DNA of 64,000 bases from Bryobacterales bacterium F-183 (GCA_016865505.2 AP025252.1:4424137-4488136), one strand, 5' to 3'; counted from the stretch's first letter, positions 34,947 to 43,553 are shown. The notes: a model not told the origin generated them from the letters alone. Made by a program: numbers and translations.

Positions 34947-36506
34947 ATGCCCCCCATGCCAGCGTCGCGCGTCGGCGACATGCACGTCTGCCCGATGGTC
35001 ACCCCGGGCGTACCTCCCATCCCGCACGTCGGCGGTCCGGTGCTCCCTCCCGGCGGCGTTACGGTTCTCATCGGTGCCATGCCCGCTGCCCGCGTCAGCG
35101 ACATGTGCGTCTGCGTCGGTCCTCCTGATGTCATTGCCATGGGCTCGGTCACCGTCATCACCATGAACATGCCGCAGGCCCGCATCATGGACCCTACGGC
35201 ACACGGCGGCATGTTGGTTGTCGGATGCCCCACCGTCATCGTGGGGGACTCGGCCTCGCCCGCGCCCCCTGGAGCTCCCATCGTTTCCGTACCCGGCATG
35301 CCAGCGGTACCGCCGCTTCCCGCGCTGCCCCCGCTGGACCTCCCGCCGATCCCGCTCCCTTCCGTCCCGCCGATCCCGGGCTTCCAGCCTGCGCCGATCC
35401 CGCCGTTCCCCCAGCTGCCGCCATTCCCCAACGTGGCGTCGTACACGTCACAGCTCATGTCCCAGGCCTCCGGAGCCATGAGCCAGGCCCTCGGCAACCT
35501 CCAATCGATGGCGAACAACGTATCGAACGCCGCCGCCGGAGTCGCCGCAGCCGTGCAGGACGCTGCAGCGGCAGCCGCCGCACAGTTTGACCAGGCGTTG
35601 AACCAGATTCAGGAAACGGCAGAGCAGGCAATCAACAACGTCAGCGACGCCGCGCAGGGCGCCATCAACCAGGCTTCCAGCCAGATCTCCAGCCTCGCCA
35701 ATCAGGCCGCCGCGACCGCCAATGCCGCACAACAGCAGGCCGCCGCTACCGTACAGCAACTCACCGACGTCGCAAACCAGGCCGTGGCAGCAGGCGACGC
35801 GGCACTAGCCAAAGCCGCAAATCAGGCTGCCCTCGCGATGAACCAGGCGCAGCAAACCGCAGCCCAGGCGCAGCAGCAACTCCAGCAGGCCGCTGGACAG
35901 GCCCAGCAGATGGCGCAACAGGCCGCCGCCCAGGGTCAGCAAATGGCCAATCAGGCCGCACAGCAGGTCAACCAGACCCTCGCCGCCGCACAGCAAACCG
36001 CAGAAGCCGCGGCCGCGCAAGCTCAGCAAGCGGCCCAACAGGCGCAGCAGGTCGCACAACAGGCCGCGCAACAGGGTATGGCAGCGGCGCAGCAGCTACA
36101 GCAACAGGCCCAGCAGGCCGCTGCCGCAGCGGGACAAGCGGCGGACCAGGCAGCGGCTGCAGCACAAGCGGCTGCCGCAAACGCGCAACAGCAGATGCAG
36201 CAGACCCAGCAGCAGGCCCAGCAGGCCGCTGAACAGGCCGCGCAACAGGTTCAGGCTGCCTCACAACAGGCGGCCAATCAGGTCAGTCAGGCCGCCCAGC
36301 AGGCAGCAGAAGGTGGCTCGCAAGCGGCGCGCGATGCTGCCAATCAGGCGCAGGAAATGGCGCAACAAGGTGCCAACCAGGCTAGCCAGGCGGCTCAGAA
36401 TGCCGCGGATCAGGCAGAACTCGCAGGTCGGCAAATGGCGCAAAACACCCAGAACGCCATGAACAATCTGCCCAAGCCCCCGTCGGGCCCTCCCAAGCTG
36501 TTTTGA
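34947..36506 (+). CDS. PAAR-domain spike tip protein with Ala/Gln-rich tail
   Basis: 519 residues. Residues 1-100 are a PAAR domain: MPASRVGDMHVCPMVTPGVP at the start, GGPVLPPGGVTVLIG, AARVSDMCVCVGPPDVIAMG and ITMNMPQARIMDPTAHGG, with the expected His/Cys metal ligands. A proline-rich stretch (about 105-165, PLPALPPLDLPPIPLPS) follows, then about 340 residues rich in Ala and Gln, very like the VgrG tail, and a short end NLPKPPSGPPKLF. PAAR sharpens the VgrG tip and carries effectors, but no toxin domain is visible. It starts 6 bases after vgrG. Confidence 0.92.
   Translation: MPPMPASRVGDMHVCPMVTPGVPPIPHVGGPVLPPGGVTVLIGAMPAARVSDMCVCVGPPDVIAMGSVTVITMNMPQARIMDPTAHGGMLVVGCPTVIVGDSASPAPPGAPIVSVPGMPAVPPLPALPPLDLPPIPLPSVPPIPGFQPAPIPPFPQLPPFPNVASYTSQLMSQASGAMSQALGNLQSMANNVSNAAAGVAAAVQDAAAAAAAQFDQALNQIQETAEQAINNVSDAAQGAINQASSQISSLANQAAATANAAQQQAAATVQQLTDVANQAVAAGDAALAKAANQAALAMNQAQQTAAQAQQQLQQAAGQAQQMAQQAAAQGQQMANQAAQQVNQTLAAAQQTAEAAAAQAQQAAQQAQQVAQQAAQQGMAAAQQLQQQAQQAAAAAGQAADQAAAAAQAAAANAQQQMQQTQQQAQQAAEQAAQQVQAASQQAANQVSQAAQQAAEGGSQAARDAANQAQEMAQQGANQASQAAQNAADQAELAGRQMAQNTQNAMNNLPKPPSGPPKLF
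35430..36440 (+). repeat. Low-complexity Ala/Gln coding repeat, PAAR tail
   Basis: About 335 codons of Ala/Gln-dominated sequence (QQAAQQAQQVAQQAAQQ and similar), more mixed at the start with S, N and I. Composition, block pattern and length correspond to the tail of the preceding vgrG gene, suggesting duplication of one module onto both proteins or convergent expansion. Confidence 0.8.
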
Positions 36507-36558
36507 GTTGTGTGAGCGAAGTTTGTACAGTATCAGGAAGGCGGCTTAGCGAAAAGAT

Positions 36559-37797
36559 ATGCGCGCGATCTTCGAGGTAGTTGAGGGACCCCTCGCCGGG
36601 CGGCGGATTGAACTGCTCCCCGGGCAGGCTATCGCGTTTGGACGCACCACCAAGTCCGACGTCTCAATCCCGGGCGACGGCTATATGTCCGGCCGTCACT
36701 TTGAGGTGCAGAACGCCGCCGCCGGCTGCGTCGTCCGCGACCTCGGCTCGAGCAACGGCACCTTCGTCAACGGCACCCGCGTCAACGAACAGGTCCTGCA
36801 GCCACAGGACATGATCGCTGCCGGCTCCAGCAAGTTCCGCCTCCACGTCGAGTTCGACACCGAGCCTGACTTCTCCAAAACCAGCACCATCCCGGCGCAA
36901 CTCTTCGACAAGACGATCGAGCAGGGCGGGGGACTCAGTCCCGTACCTCCCCTGCCGCCGCCTCCGTCGTTCCCTCCGCTCCCCGTCACCGGAGCGCCGC
37001 CACCCCTCGCGTCGAGCGCGCCCCCGCCGCCTCCGCCTCTACCTGTCACCGGTGGACCACCACCGCTCGGCGGCTCCTCGCCCTTCTCGCCGATGTTTGA
37101 GCCCCCGGCGCCCGTACCCCCGCCGGTCCCGATGTCGGCCCCACCACCGCCACCTCCACCGCCCATGCCTCCGGGCCTTCCCGCGGATATGTTCGGTGGT
37201 GGACCTCCGCCCGTACCTCCGCCTCCCGTGATGCCGCCCCCGCCGCCGCCAAAACCGGCCGACCCGTGGGACAGCTTCAGTGATCGCGAACGCCGGCTGC
37301 TGCAAAAACTCTTCTCACGCCAGGAACCGCTCTACGCCGTCCTCGACGCCACCAAGGACATGCTCGTCCGCGCCTTCGTCGAGGCTTGCGGCGAGCCCTG
37401 TGTCGCGCTCACCGAAACCCTCGTACAGAACAAGCCCGGCATCGGCTGCTACCTCGTACAGGTATCGCCCACCGCCGTCAAACTGCTGGACTTCCTCATC
37501 CGCGACGGCTGGGGCAAAAACTGGGGCGTCTACTGCACCTCCTCCGCGGGACTCGAAAACGTCGCAACCCATCTCCGCAACGTCATCAACGTCTACACCG
37601 CCACCGGACTCCCGTTCCAACTGCGCCTGCACGAGCCCCCGCTGATGCGCTGCTTCCTCCCGGGCCTGTTGCCCCATGAGGCCACCGCCATCCTAGGGCC
37701 GCTCTCGTCGTTCGTCGTCGAAGGTCCCTCCGGCGAAGTCATCACCATCACCAGCGGCGCCCTTGGCATCCACTCCGAAGTGAGCAAATTGGATTAA
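36559..37797 (+). CDS. FHA-domain protein with proline-rich linker and DUF4123-like C-terminus
   Basis: 412 residues in three parts. Residues 5-95 are an FHA phosphothreonine-binding domain with all key residues: FGR (Arg29), SGRH (Ser44, His47) and SSNGT (Asn66). Residues 125-240 are a Pro/Val/Met-rich linker with runs of prolines. Residues 245-412 (FSRQEPLYAVLDATKDMLVR, then GKNWGVYCTSSAGLENVATH, ALG near the end) resemble DUF4123 chaperones that load effectors onto VgrG. FHA proteins elsewhere transmit threonine phosphorylation signals that activate T6SS; no kinase or phosphatase is in the window. It lies between the spike genes and tssK, 2 bases before the latter. The FHA call is firm, DUF4123 is likely. 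Confidence 0.82.
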   Translation: MRAIFEVVEGPLAGRRIELLPGQAIAFGRTTKSDVSIPGDGYMSGRHFEVQNAAAGCVVRDLGSSNGTFVNGTRVNEQVLQPQDMIAAGSSKFRLHVEFDTEPDFSKTSTIPAQLFDKTIEQGGGLSPVPPLPPPPSFPPLPVTGAPPPLASSAPPPPPPLPVTGGPPPLGGSSPFSPMFEPPAPVPPPVPMSAPPPPPPPPMPPGLPADMFGGGPPPVPPPPVMPPPPPPKPADPWDSFSDRERRLLQKLFSRQEPLYAVLDATKDMLVRAFVEACGEPCVALTETLVQNKPGIGCYLVQVSPTAVKLLDFLIRDGWGKNWGVYCTSSAGLENVATHLRNVINVYTATGLPFQLRLHEPPLMRCFLPGLLPHEATAILGPLSSFVVEGPSGEVITITSGALGIHSEVSKLD

Positions 37798-37799
37798 GA

Positions 37800-39155
37800 A
37801 TGAAACGGCTCCAACCAGTCATATGGATGAAAGGGACGTTCCTCAGTCCGCAGTACCTGCAGACCCAGGACCGCTTCATCGAAAGCTCGCTGCAGTTTCA
37901 ACTGCAAGGCCTCACCTACGCCGGCTACGGCGTACAGCGGCTCGTCATCAATCAGGAAGCGCTCGACGCCGGCTACATCACCCTATCGGAAGCCTCGGGC
38001 ATCCTCCCCGACGGCCTGCTCTTCGACATCCCGGACGCCGATCAGGCGCCGCCGCCCAAGCCCCTCGCCGACGCCTTTGAACAGGACCAGCGCACCTGCG
38101 ACATCTTCCTCGCCGTCCCGCACTATCGCGAAAAGGGCCTCAACGTCTCTCTCGCCAAGAACACGGCCGACACCCGCTATCTCGCCGAAATCGCCATGCT
38201 GCGCGATGAGAATACCGGCCTCTCCGAGCGCCCCATCCAGGTTGCCCGCAAAAACTTCCGTATCCTCGTCGAAGGCGAATCGCAAAAGAATTACTCGGTC
38301 ATCCGCATCTGCCGCGTCCTCAAAACCGCCGCCGGCAAATTCGAAATCGACCCCAATGTCGTCCCCCCGCTGCTGGACTTCTCCTCCAGCGCCCGCATCA
38401 ACGGCATCGCCCGCCGCCTCGTCGAAATCCTCGCGGCCAAAAGCAGCCAGCTGTCCAGCATGCGCCGCCAGAAGAATCTCTCGCTCGCCGAATTCGGCCT
38501 CGCCGACATCGCGAGCTTCTGGCTGCTGTACACCATCAATTCGAACTTCCCGATCTTCCATCACCTGTTCGAATCGCACCGCGGACACCCCGAGCGCCTC
38601 TTCGCCCAGATGCTGTCCCTCGCCGGCAGCCTGACAACCTTCTCGAAGGACCTCCACCCGCGAGACCTTCCCAAGTACGACCACGACGATCTCGGTGCCT
38701 GCTTCGCCAAGCTCGACGAATCCATCCGCTACCTGCTCGAAACCGTCGTACCCAGCAACTTCATCTCGCTCCCGCTCAAGCTGACCCAAACGTCGATCTA
38801 CTCGACGCCGCTCCAGGACGACAAGTACCTGCAGAACACCAAGATGTACCTGGCCATGCAGTGCGAAGCCGACGAGGGCAAGGTCATCTCCAGCGCGCCG
38901 TACCTCGTCAAGGTCTGCTCGGCCAACCACATCGAGCACCTTGTACAACGCGCCCTGCCGGGCCTGACGCTAACCCATATCCCGCGTCCGCCCAGCGCCA
39001 TCCCCATCAAGGTCAACTACACGTACTTCAGCATCAACCAGTCCGGTGCCTGCTGGGAAGCCATCCAAAGGGCCCGCAACCTCGCGGCCCACGTACCCGG
39101 CGATTTCCCCAACCCGAACCTGGAACTGCTGATCCTGTTGCCGGAAGCACGATAA
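37800..39155 (+). CDS. tssK: T6SS baseplate connector TssK
   Basis: 451 residues. The family opening is clear: PVIWMKGTFLSPQYLQTQDRF, followed by YAGYGVQRLVINQEAL and the shoulder-domain region. The C-terminal part contains LAMQCEADEGKVISSAPYLVKVCS and ALPGLTLTHIPRPPSAIPIK, characteristic of TssK, ending in LELLILLPEAR. TssK trimers link the TssEFG baseplate to the TssJLM membrane complex; those partners are not encoded nearby. Two bases separate it from the FHA gene. Confidence 0.95.
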   Translation: MKRLQPVIWMKGTFLSPQYLQTQDRFIESSLQFQLQGLTYAGYGVQRLVINQEALDAGYITLSEASGILPDGLLFDIPDADQAPPPKPLADAFEQDQRTCDIFLAVPHYREKGLNVSLAKNTADTRYLAEIAMLRDENTGLSERPIQVARKNFRILVEGESQKNYSVIRICRVLKTAAGKFEIDPNVVPPLLDFSSSARINGIARRLVEILAAKSSQLSSMRRQKNLSLAEFGLADIASFWLLYTINSNFPIFHHLFESHRGHPERLFAQMLSLAGSLTTFSKDLHPRDLPKYDHDDLGACFAKLDESIRYLLETVVPSNFISLPLKLTQTSIYSTPLQDDKYLQNTKMYLAMQCEADEGKVISSAPYLVKVCSANHIEHLVQRALPGLTLTHIPRPPSAIPIKVNYTYFSINQSGACWEAIQRARNLAAHVPGDFPNPNLELLILLPEAR

Positions 39156-39248
39156 AGGCGAAGTTAAAAGGCCGTAAAATCTCTGGTAACCGAGGGGGGG
39201 TTGACACCCGTCTCTTCAGCAGTCACCATGACGGCAGGAGTGTCCATT

Positions 39249-40391
39249 ATGCGCCAAGGGTTTTTGCCGGCTTTCGCCGCTACGCTCGTGTTAGGATCCG
39301 CTCAGTTGTACGGACAAGCGGTCATCTCCGCCAAGTCCGGCGTCATCAACTATTACGAAGGTGACGTCAAGACTGCTGGGGCCGCCATTGAAAGCAAAAA
39401 CGGCAAGTTCGCCGAATGGCAAAAAGGCCAGGACCTTGTCACCACAGAAGGCCGCGCCGAAGTTCTTTTGACCCCCGGCGTATTTCTCCGCCTCGCCGAA
39501 AACACCAACGCGGTTATGGTCGACAATCGCCTCTCGGACACCCGCGTACGCCTGGTCAACGGCGCTGTACTGTTGGAATGCGCGGAACTCCTCGAAGGCA
39601 ACGCCGTCACCTTGATGTATAACGGCTATGAATTCGCCGTACGCAAGGCTGGCCTCTACCGCCTCGATTCCGAAACCGGCACGGTCAAGGTCTTCGAAGG
39701 CGAAATGCTCGTCGCCGGCGGCGGCCAGACCCTCACCCTCAAGAAGGGCAAGATGGCGCAGATCGGCGGCGTGCTCGTCGCCTCCAAGTTTGACTCGAAG
39801 CAAAATGACTCCTTCTACCGTTGGGCCGCGCGTCGCGCCGAACCCCTCTCGGTAGCCAGCTTCTCCTCCGCCCGCAGCATCTACACCGGCGGAACAGCCT
39901 GGAACTACGGTGGCTGGGCTTTTAATCCGTACTTCGGCTTCTACACCTTTATCCCTGGCCGCGGCTTCTACAACAGCCCCTTCGGCTATCAGTTCTACAG
40001 CCCGGTCGTCGTCAACGACCTCTACAGCAACCTCGTGTACGCCCAGGCTTATCGCAATGCCAACGCGATGTCCCAGAGCGCTGCTCTCGCTAACCGCGAA
40101 GCAGGCTTTGCCGCAGGCCGCGAAGCGCTCTCCAGCCGTGGCGCGATGATGCGCGGCGGGTCGGACTCGTTCGGCGCCAACGGCGGCTTTAGCGGCCGTG
40201 GCAGCCTCGGTGGCGGCGGCTACAGCGGTGGTGGCTCGTTCGGCGGCGGCGCCGTATCGGCCCCCTCCAGCGGCGGTGGCTTCGGTGGTGGCGGTGGCGC
40301 CACCCGCGGCGATGCCGGCGGCGGCGGTGGTCTCTCTGGTGGCGGCGGCTCGGGCCGTGGCGGCGGCAGCGCCGGCGGTAGCGGTCGCTAA
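39249..40391 (+). CDS. Exported FecR-like protein with glycine-rich C-terminus
   Basis: 380 residues from ATG 39249, chosen because GGCAGGAG precedes it and MRQGFLPAFAATLVLGSAQL is a signal peptide; two upstream in-frame ATG-type starts lack a ribosome site. Residues 25-190 resemble FecR-type beta modules (EGDVKTAG, VTTEGRAEVLLTPGVFLRLA, TGTVKVFEGEMLV). The middle is Tyr/Phe-rich (FNPYFGFYTFIPGRGFYNSP), and the last 90 residues are Gly/Ser repeats. Probable envelope protein of unknown function; no sigma factor is adjacent. TTGACA at 39201 could be a -35 box, but no good -10 follows. Confidence 0.75.
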   Translation: MRQGFLPAFAATLVLGSAQLYGQAVISAKSGVINYYEGDVKTAGAAIESKNGKFAEWQKGQDLVTTEGRAEVLLTPGVFLRLAENTNAVMVDNRLSDTRVRLVNGAVLLECAELLEGNAVTLMYNGYEFAVRKAGLYRLDSETGTVKVFEGEMLVAGGGQTLTLKKGKMAQIGGVLVASKFDSKQNDSFYRWAARRAEPLSVASFSSARSIYTGGTAWNYGGWAFNPYFGFYTFIPGRGFYNSPFGYQFYSPVVVNDLYSNLVYAQAYRNANAMSQSAALANREAGFAAGREALSSRGAMMRGGSDSFGANGGFSGRGSLGGGGYSGGGSFGGGAVSAPSSGGGFGGGGGATRGDAGGGGGLSGGGGSGRGGGSAGGSGR

Positions 40392-40424
40392 TCGCCCCCT
40401 CAACCAACGAACACAACGACGGCA

Positions 40425-41465
40425 ATGGACATTCTGCAGCAACTGGGCACCGCGCTCGGTCTCGGATTCCTGTCTGGCATCCGGCTGTACCTCACCACTC
40501 TCTTGATCGGCGCAGCCATTCGTCTGGAATGGCTGCAGCTCTCCGATTCCTATTCCGGCTTGAACATCCTGGCAGACTGGCGTGTCCTCGCCTTTAGCGG
40601 CGTCGCCTGCCTCATCGAATTCATCGCCGACAAAGTCCCATGGGTCGATTCCGCCTGGGATTCCGCCCATACCTTCATCCGGCCCGTCGGAGCCGCGCTC
40701 CTTGCCTCAGGAGCCTTCGCACACACCGAACCCGCCATCAAAGCGATGCTCATGATCCTCTGCGGCGGCATCGCCCTCACAGGACACTCGGCCAAGTCGG
40801 CTACGCGCCTCGCCGTGAACCAGAGCCCCGAACCTTTCAGCAACTGGGCCCTCAGCCTTGCGGGCGATGCCTTGGTCCCGGTCGCGACGTGGTTTACCTT
40901 CCAGTACCCCATCGCGATGCTCACCATCGTGTCCGTCTTCGCCATCATCGTATGGTGGGGCTCACCCAAGATCTTCCGCCTGATGCGCGTAGAAACCACA
41001 GCGCTCACCTCGGCCATCTCGCGCTGGCTCTCGCTCAATAGCGAACTCCCGCCGTCGGTAAGCGTACTCGCATCGCTCCCGGCCATGAGCCCGGAAGCCA
41101 AAGCCCATCTGCGAGCCATCCCGCTACCCTTGCTCGATGCCCTCAAGAAAAAGGGATATACTACCGCCGGCTATGGCATACATTGCGCGGCGGTCGCCGG
41201 CTCTCGCTCCATCCGCTCCTCCATCGGCTACCTCACTTGGACCCTCGCGGAAGGCAAGCCCGTCTTCATCACGCGCCGCTGGTTCTGCTACCGCGCCGTC
41301 GAACTTCCGCTCGGTTCCATGACCGAAGCCATCTGGGACCGCAACGTCATCGTGGACACCCTCAAGCTCGGCGGCGAGGGCAAAGGCTACCGTTTTTCGG
41401 TCTTTCGCCCCTCCACCACCTCCGATCTCCCCACCCGCAGCGCCGCCACTACCACCGCCGGTTGA
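40425..41465 (+). CDS. DUF4126-like integral membrane protein
   Basis: 346 residues. The N-terminal half has four to five membrane helices in the DUF4126 pattern: LGTALGLGFLSGIRLYLTTL, WRVLAFSGVACLIEFIADKV, the DSAWD-x-x-H-TFIRPVGAAL block, GGIALTGHSAKSATRLAVN and ALVPVATWFTFQYPIAML. The C-terminal third (after residue 200) is soluble-looking, with GYGIHCAAVAGSRSIRSSIG and FITRRWFCYRAVELP, and is not part of the standard domain; I cannot assign it. The rpsA promoter overlaps its 3' end. Confidence 0.8.
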   Translation: MDILQQLGTALGLGFLSGIRLYLTTLLIGAAIRLEWLQLSDSYSGLNILADWRVLAFSGVACLIEFIADKVPWVDSAWDSAHTFIRPVGAALLASGAFAHTEPAIKAMLMILCGGIALTGHSAKSATRLAVNQSPEPFSNWALSLAGDALVPVATWFTFQYPIAMLTIVSVFAIIVWWGSPKIFRLMRVETTALTSAISRWLSLNSELPPSVSVLASLPAMSPEAKAHLRAIPLPLLDALKKKGYTTAGYGIHCAAVAGSRSIRSSIGYLTWTLAEGKPVFITRRWFCYRAVELPLGSMTEAIWDRNVIVDTLKLGGEGKGYRFSVFRPSTTSDLPTRSAATTTAG

Positions 41466-41490
41466 CTTCGGTATCACGCTCCGTCATAAT
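41462..41490 (+). promoter_or_regulatory. Sigma-70 type promoter for rpsA
   Basis: TTGACT (41462-41467), a 17-base spacer and CATAAT (41485-41490) match the consensus well. The -35 box overlaps the stop codon of the preceding gene. Transcription from about 41497 would give an approximately 164-base leader for rpsA, enough for autogenous control by S1. Confidence 0.65.
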
Positions 41491-41620
41491 TCTGAAGTAC
41501 TGATCTATCAACGGTTTGTCAGTCTGAACCGGTAGGCGCAAAACCTTCATTCGCAGTTTCCATGTGGAAACAGGGCCCCTGGCGGCTCTTGCCTGTCGAG
41601 CTTTCCCTGTCATTCTGTTG

Positions 41621-41644
41621 GCCCTGCCTTTGGTAAGGCATGGG
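41621..41644 (+). promoter_or_regulatory. Hairpin just before the rpsA ribosome site
   Basis: TGCCTT (41625-41630) and AAGGCA (41635-41640) form a perfect stem with a TGGT tetraloop, extendable to CCC/GGG across a one-base bulge. The purine-rich GGGAAGGGAG, the likely ribosome site, begins at its 3' side, so folding would affect access. Consistent with, but not proof of, feedback control of S1 synthesis. Confidence 0.4.
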
Positions 41645-41660
41645 AAGGGAGTTCCAGGTG

Positions 41661-43553
41661 ATGGCCGGCACACCAGAAGAACACATACACGAACCAATCC
41701 ACGCAGACAGCAGTAGCAGCAGCAGCAACAACAGGGGTATCCACCAGCAACCGCAGATTCCAGGGCGTCCAGCGCCTCTGGCTCCAGGTCCCACCAGCGA
41801 CCAGGACGACGCGGATGCATCGGCGGACTTCCTCGCTGCGATGAACGCCGAAATGGCCGAGGAAGAGTACGGCCATCTGCTCGATGACTACGGCGGCCAC
41901 CTGGAGCCTCCCGCCACTGGCGAAGTGCTCGAAGGCACCGTCCTCAGCGTCACGCAGAAAGACGTCATCGTCGACATCGGCTACAAGATGGAAGGCGCAG
42001 TGCCGCTCCATCAACTGCTCGATGCCGATGGCAACTGCACGGTCCAGCGTGGCGATGTCATCCACGTCGCCGTCGACAAAGGCGAGCATCCCGAAGGCTA
42101 CGTTGTGCTCTCGCACGACAAGGCCAATCGCCTCAAGAATTGGGACACGCTCGAACGCGCCCATCGCGAAGGTCTGGTCGTATCAGGTCGCGTCACCGGC
42201 CGCACCAAAGGCGGCCTCTCTGTGGACGTTGGCGCCATCGCCTTCATGCCCGGCTCGCAGGTCGACGTACGCCCGGTCCACAATCTCGATGCTTGGCTCG
42301 GGCAGGACATCCCGGTCAAAATCCTCAAGCTCAACCGCCGCCGCGGAAACATCGTAGTGTCGCGCAAAGCGGTCGTTGAAGAGGACGTCACCTTACGCAA
42401 GGGCGCAATTCTCGAAGCCGTAGCAGAAGGCGCGGTCGTCACCGGCACCGTCAAGACGCTCACAGAATACGGCGCATTCATTGACCTCGGCGGTATCGAC
42501 GGCCTCCTCCACGTCAGCGACATGTCGTTCGGCCGCGTCAACCATCCGTCGGAAATGCTCTCGCCCGGCGACCAGATTTCGGTCAAGGTTCTGAAGTTCG
42601 ATCGCGACAAAGAGCGCATCTCTCTCGGACTCAAGCAGCTCAATCCCGATCCCTGGGAAAGCATCCACGAACGCTACCCGGCGGGCGCACGCGTCATCGG
42701 CCGCATCGTCAGCATCACAGACTACGGTGCTTTCGTCGAACTCGAAGCCGGCGTCGAAGGCCTCATCCACATCTCCGAGATGACCTGGTCCCGCCGCATG
42801 AAGCATCCCTCCAAGGTGGTTCGTGCCGGCGATCAGGTCGAAGCCGTCGTACTCGAAGCCAAGCCCAAAGACCGTCGCATCTCCCTCGGCATCAAGCAAC
42901 TCGAAGCCGACCCCTGGACCACCGTCATCGATCGCTACAGCGTCGGCTCTGTCGTAGAAGGCCGTATTCGTAAGCTTTCCGACTTCGGCGCGTTCCTGGA
43001 AATTGAAGAGGGCGTCGACGGTTTGGTCCACGTCTCCGACCTCTCCTGGACCAAGCGCATCAAGCATCCGTCCGAAATGTTGAAGAAGGGGCAGATCATC
43101 CAGGCGGTAATTCTGCGCATCGATTCCACCAACCGCCGCTTGTCCCTTGGCGTCAAGCAGTTGCAGCCGGATGCATGGGAACTCTTTTTCCGCGATCATA
43201 AGATAGGGGACATCGTTCCGGGCCGGGTGTGCCGTGCGGCAAGCTTCGGCGTATTCGTGGAACTGGCGCCCGGAGTGGAAGGTCTCTGTCATCGCTCCGA
43301 AGTGCCCAGCGCCAACGACCGCCGTCCGGACGAACCCGCAATCCCGCTCGGCGACGAGATGAGCTTTAAGATCATCAAGATGAGCGAGGGTGAAAAGAAG
43401 ATTGGCTTGAGCCTGCGAGGCGTTGTAGTAGAAGATCAGGAAAGATCGGCAGCAGCGACAGCAACAACAGCGCGCGACCTCGATTCGGCCGGCGAAGAGA
43501 TGGACAATAGCGAAGATATGCAACTAGGAAAGGACGAAAGCCCAACGTCATGA
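41661..43553 (+). CDS. rpsA: 30S ribosomal protein S1
   Basis: 630 residues from ATG 41661. Six S1 OB-fold repeats are readable: GEVLEGTVLSVTQKD, GLVVSGRVTGRTKGG, GAVVTGTVKTLTEYGAFIDL, GARVIGRIVSITDYGAFVEL, GSVVEGRIRKLSDFGAFLEI and GDIVPGRVCRAASFGVFVEL. The N-terminus has about 55 extra residues of Ser/Gln/Pro-rich low complexity (SSSSSSNN, then QQPQIPGRPAPLAPGP), unlike the short start of E. coli S1. S1 unfolds and recruits mRNA to the 30S subunit. Its stop overlaps the start of the HU/IHF gene (ATGA). Confidence 0.93.
   Translation: MAGTPEEHIHEPIHADSSSSSSNNRGIHQQPQIPGRPAPLAPGPTSDQDDADASADFLAAMNAEMAEEEYGHLLDDYGGHLEPPATGEVLEGTVLSVTQKDVIVDIGYKMEGAVPLHQLLDADGNCTVQRGDVIHVAVDKGEHPEGYVVLSHDKANRLKNWDTLERAHREGLVVSGRVTGRTKGGLSVDVGAIAFMPGSQVDVRPVHNLDAWLGQDIPVKILKLNRRRGNIVVSRKAVVEEDVTLRKGAILEAVAEGAVVTGTVKTLTEYGAFIDLGGIDGLLHVSDMSFGRVNHPSEMLSPGDQISVKVLKFDRDKERISLGLKQLNPDPWESIHERYPAGARVIGRIVSITDYGAFVELEAGVEGLIHISEMTWSRRMKHPSKVVRAGDQVEAVVLEAKPKDRRISLGIKQLEADPWTTVIDRYSVGSVVEGRIRKLSDFGAFLEIEEGVDGLVHVSDLSWTKRIKHPSEMLKKGQIIQAVILRIDSTNRRLSLGVKQLQPDAWELFFRDHKIGDIVPGRVCRAASFGVFVELAPGVEGLCHRSEVPSANDRRPDEPAIPLGDEMSFKIIKMSEGEKKIGLSLRGVVVEDQERSAAATATTARDLDSAGEEMDNSEDMQLGKDESPTS

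Noticed and set aside
32151-35204. A 1017-codon open frame on the minus strand
   Set aside because: Antisense to vgrG and the PAAR gene; long Gly/Leu/Val runs mirror their Ala/Gln codons. No ribosome site or motif.
31602-36506. Toxin domain at the ends of VgrG or PAAR (evolved effector)
   Set aside because: The extensions contain only hinge and Ala/Gln helix; no catalytic motif of lysozyme, lipase, nuclease or ADP-ribosyltransferase type was visible.
39201-39229. Promoter with TTGACA upstream of the FecR-like gene
   Set aside because: The -35 box is perfect but the hexamer at 17 bases is CACCAT; insufficient on its own.
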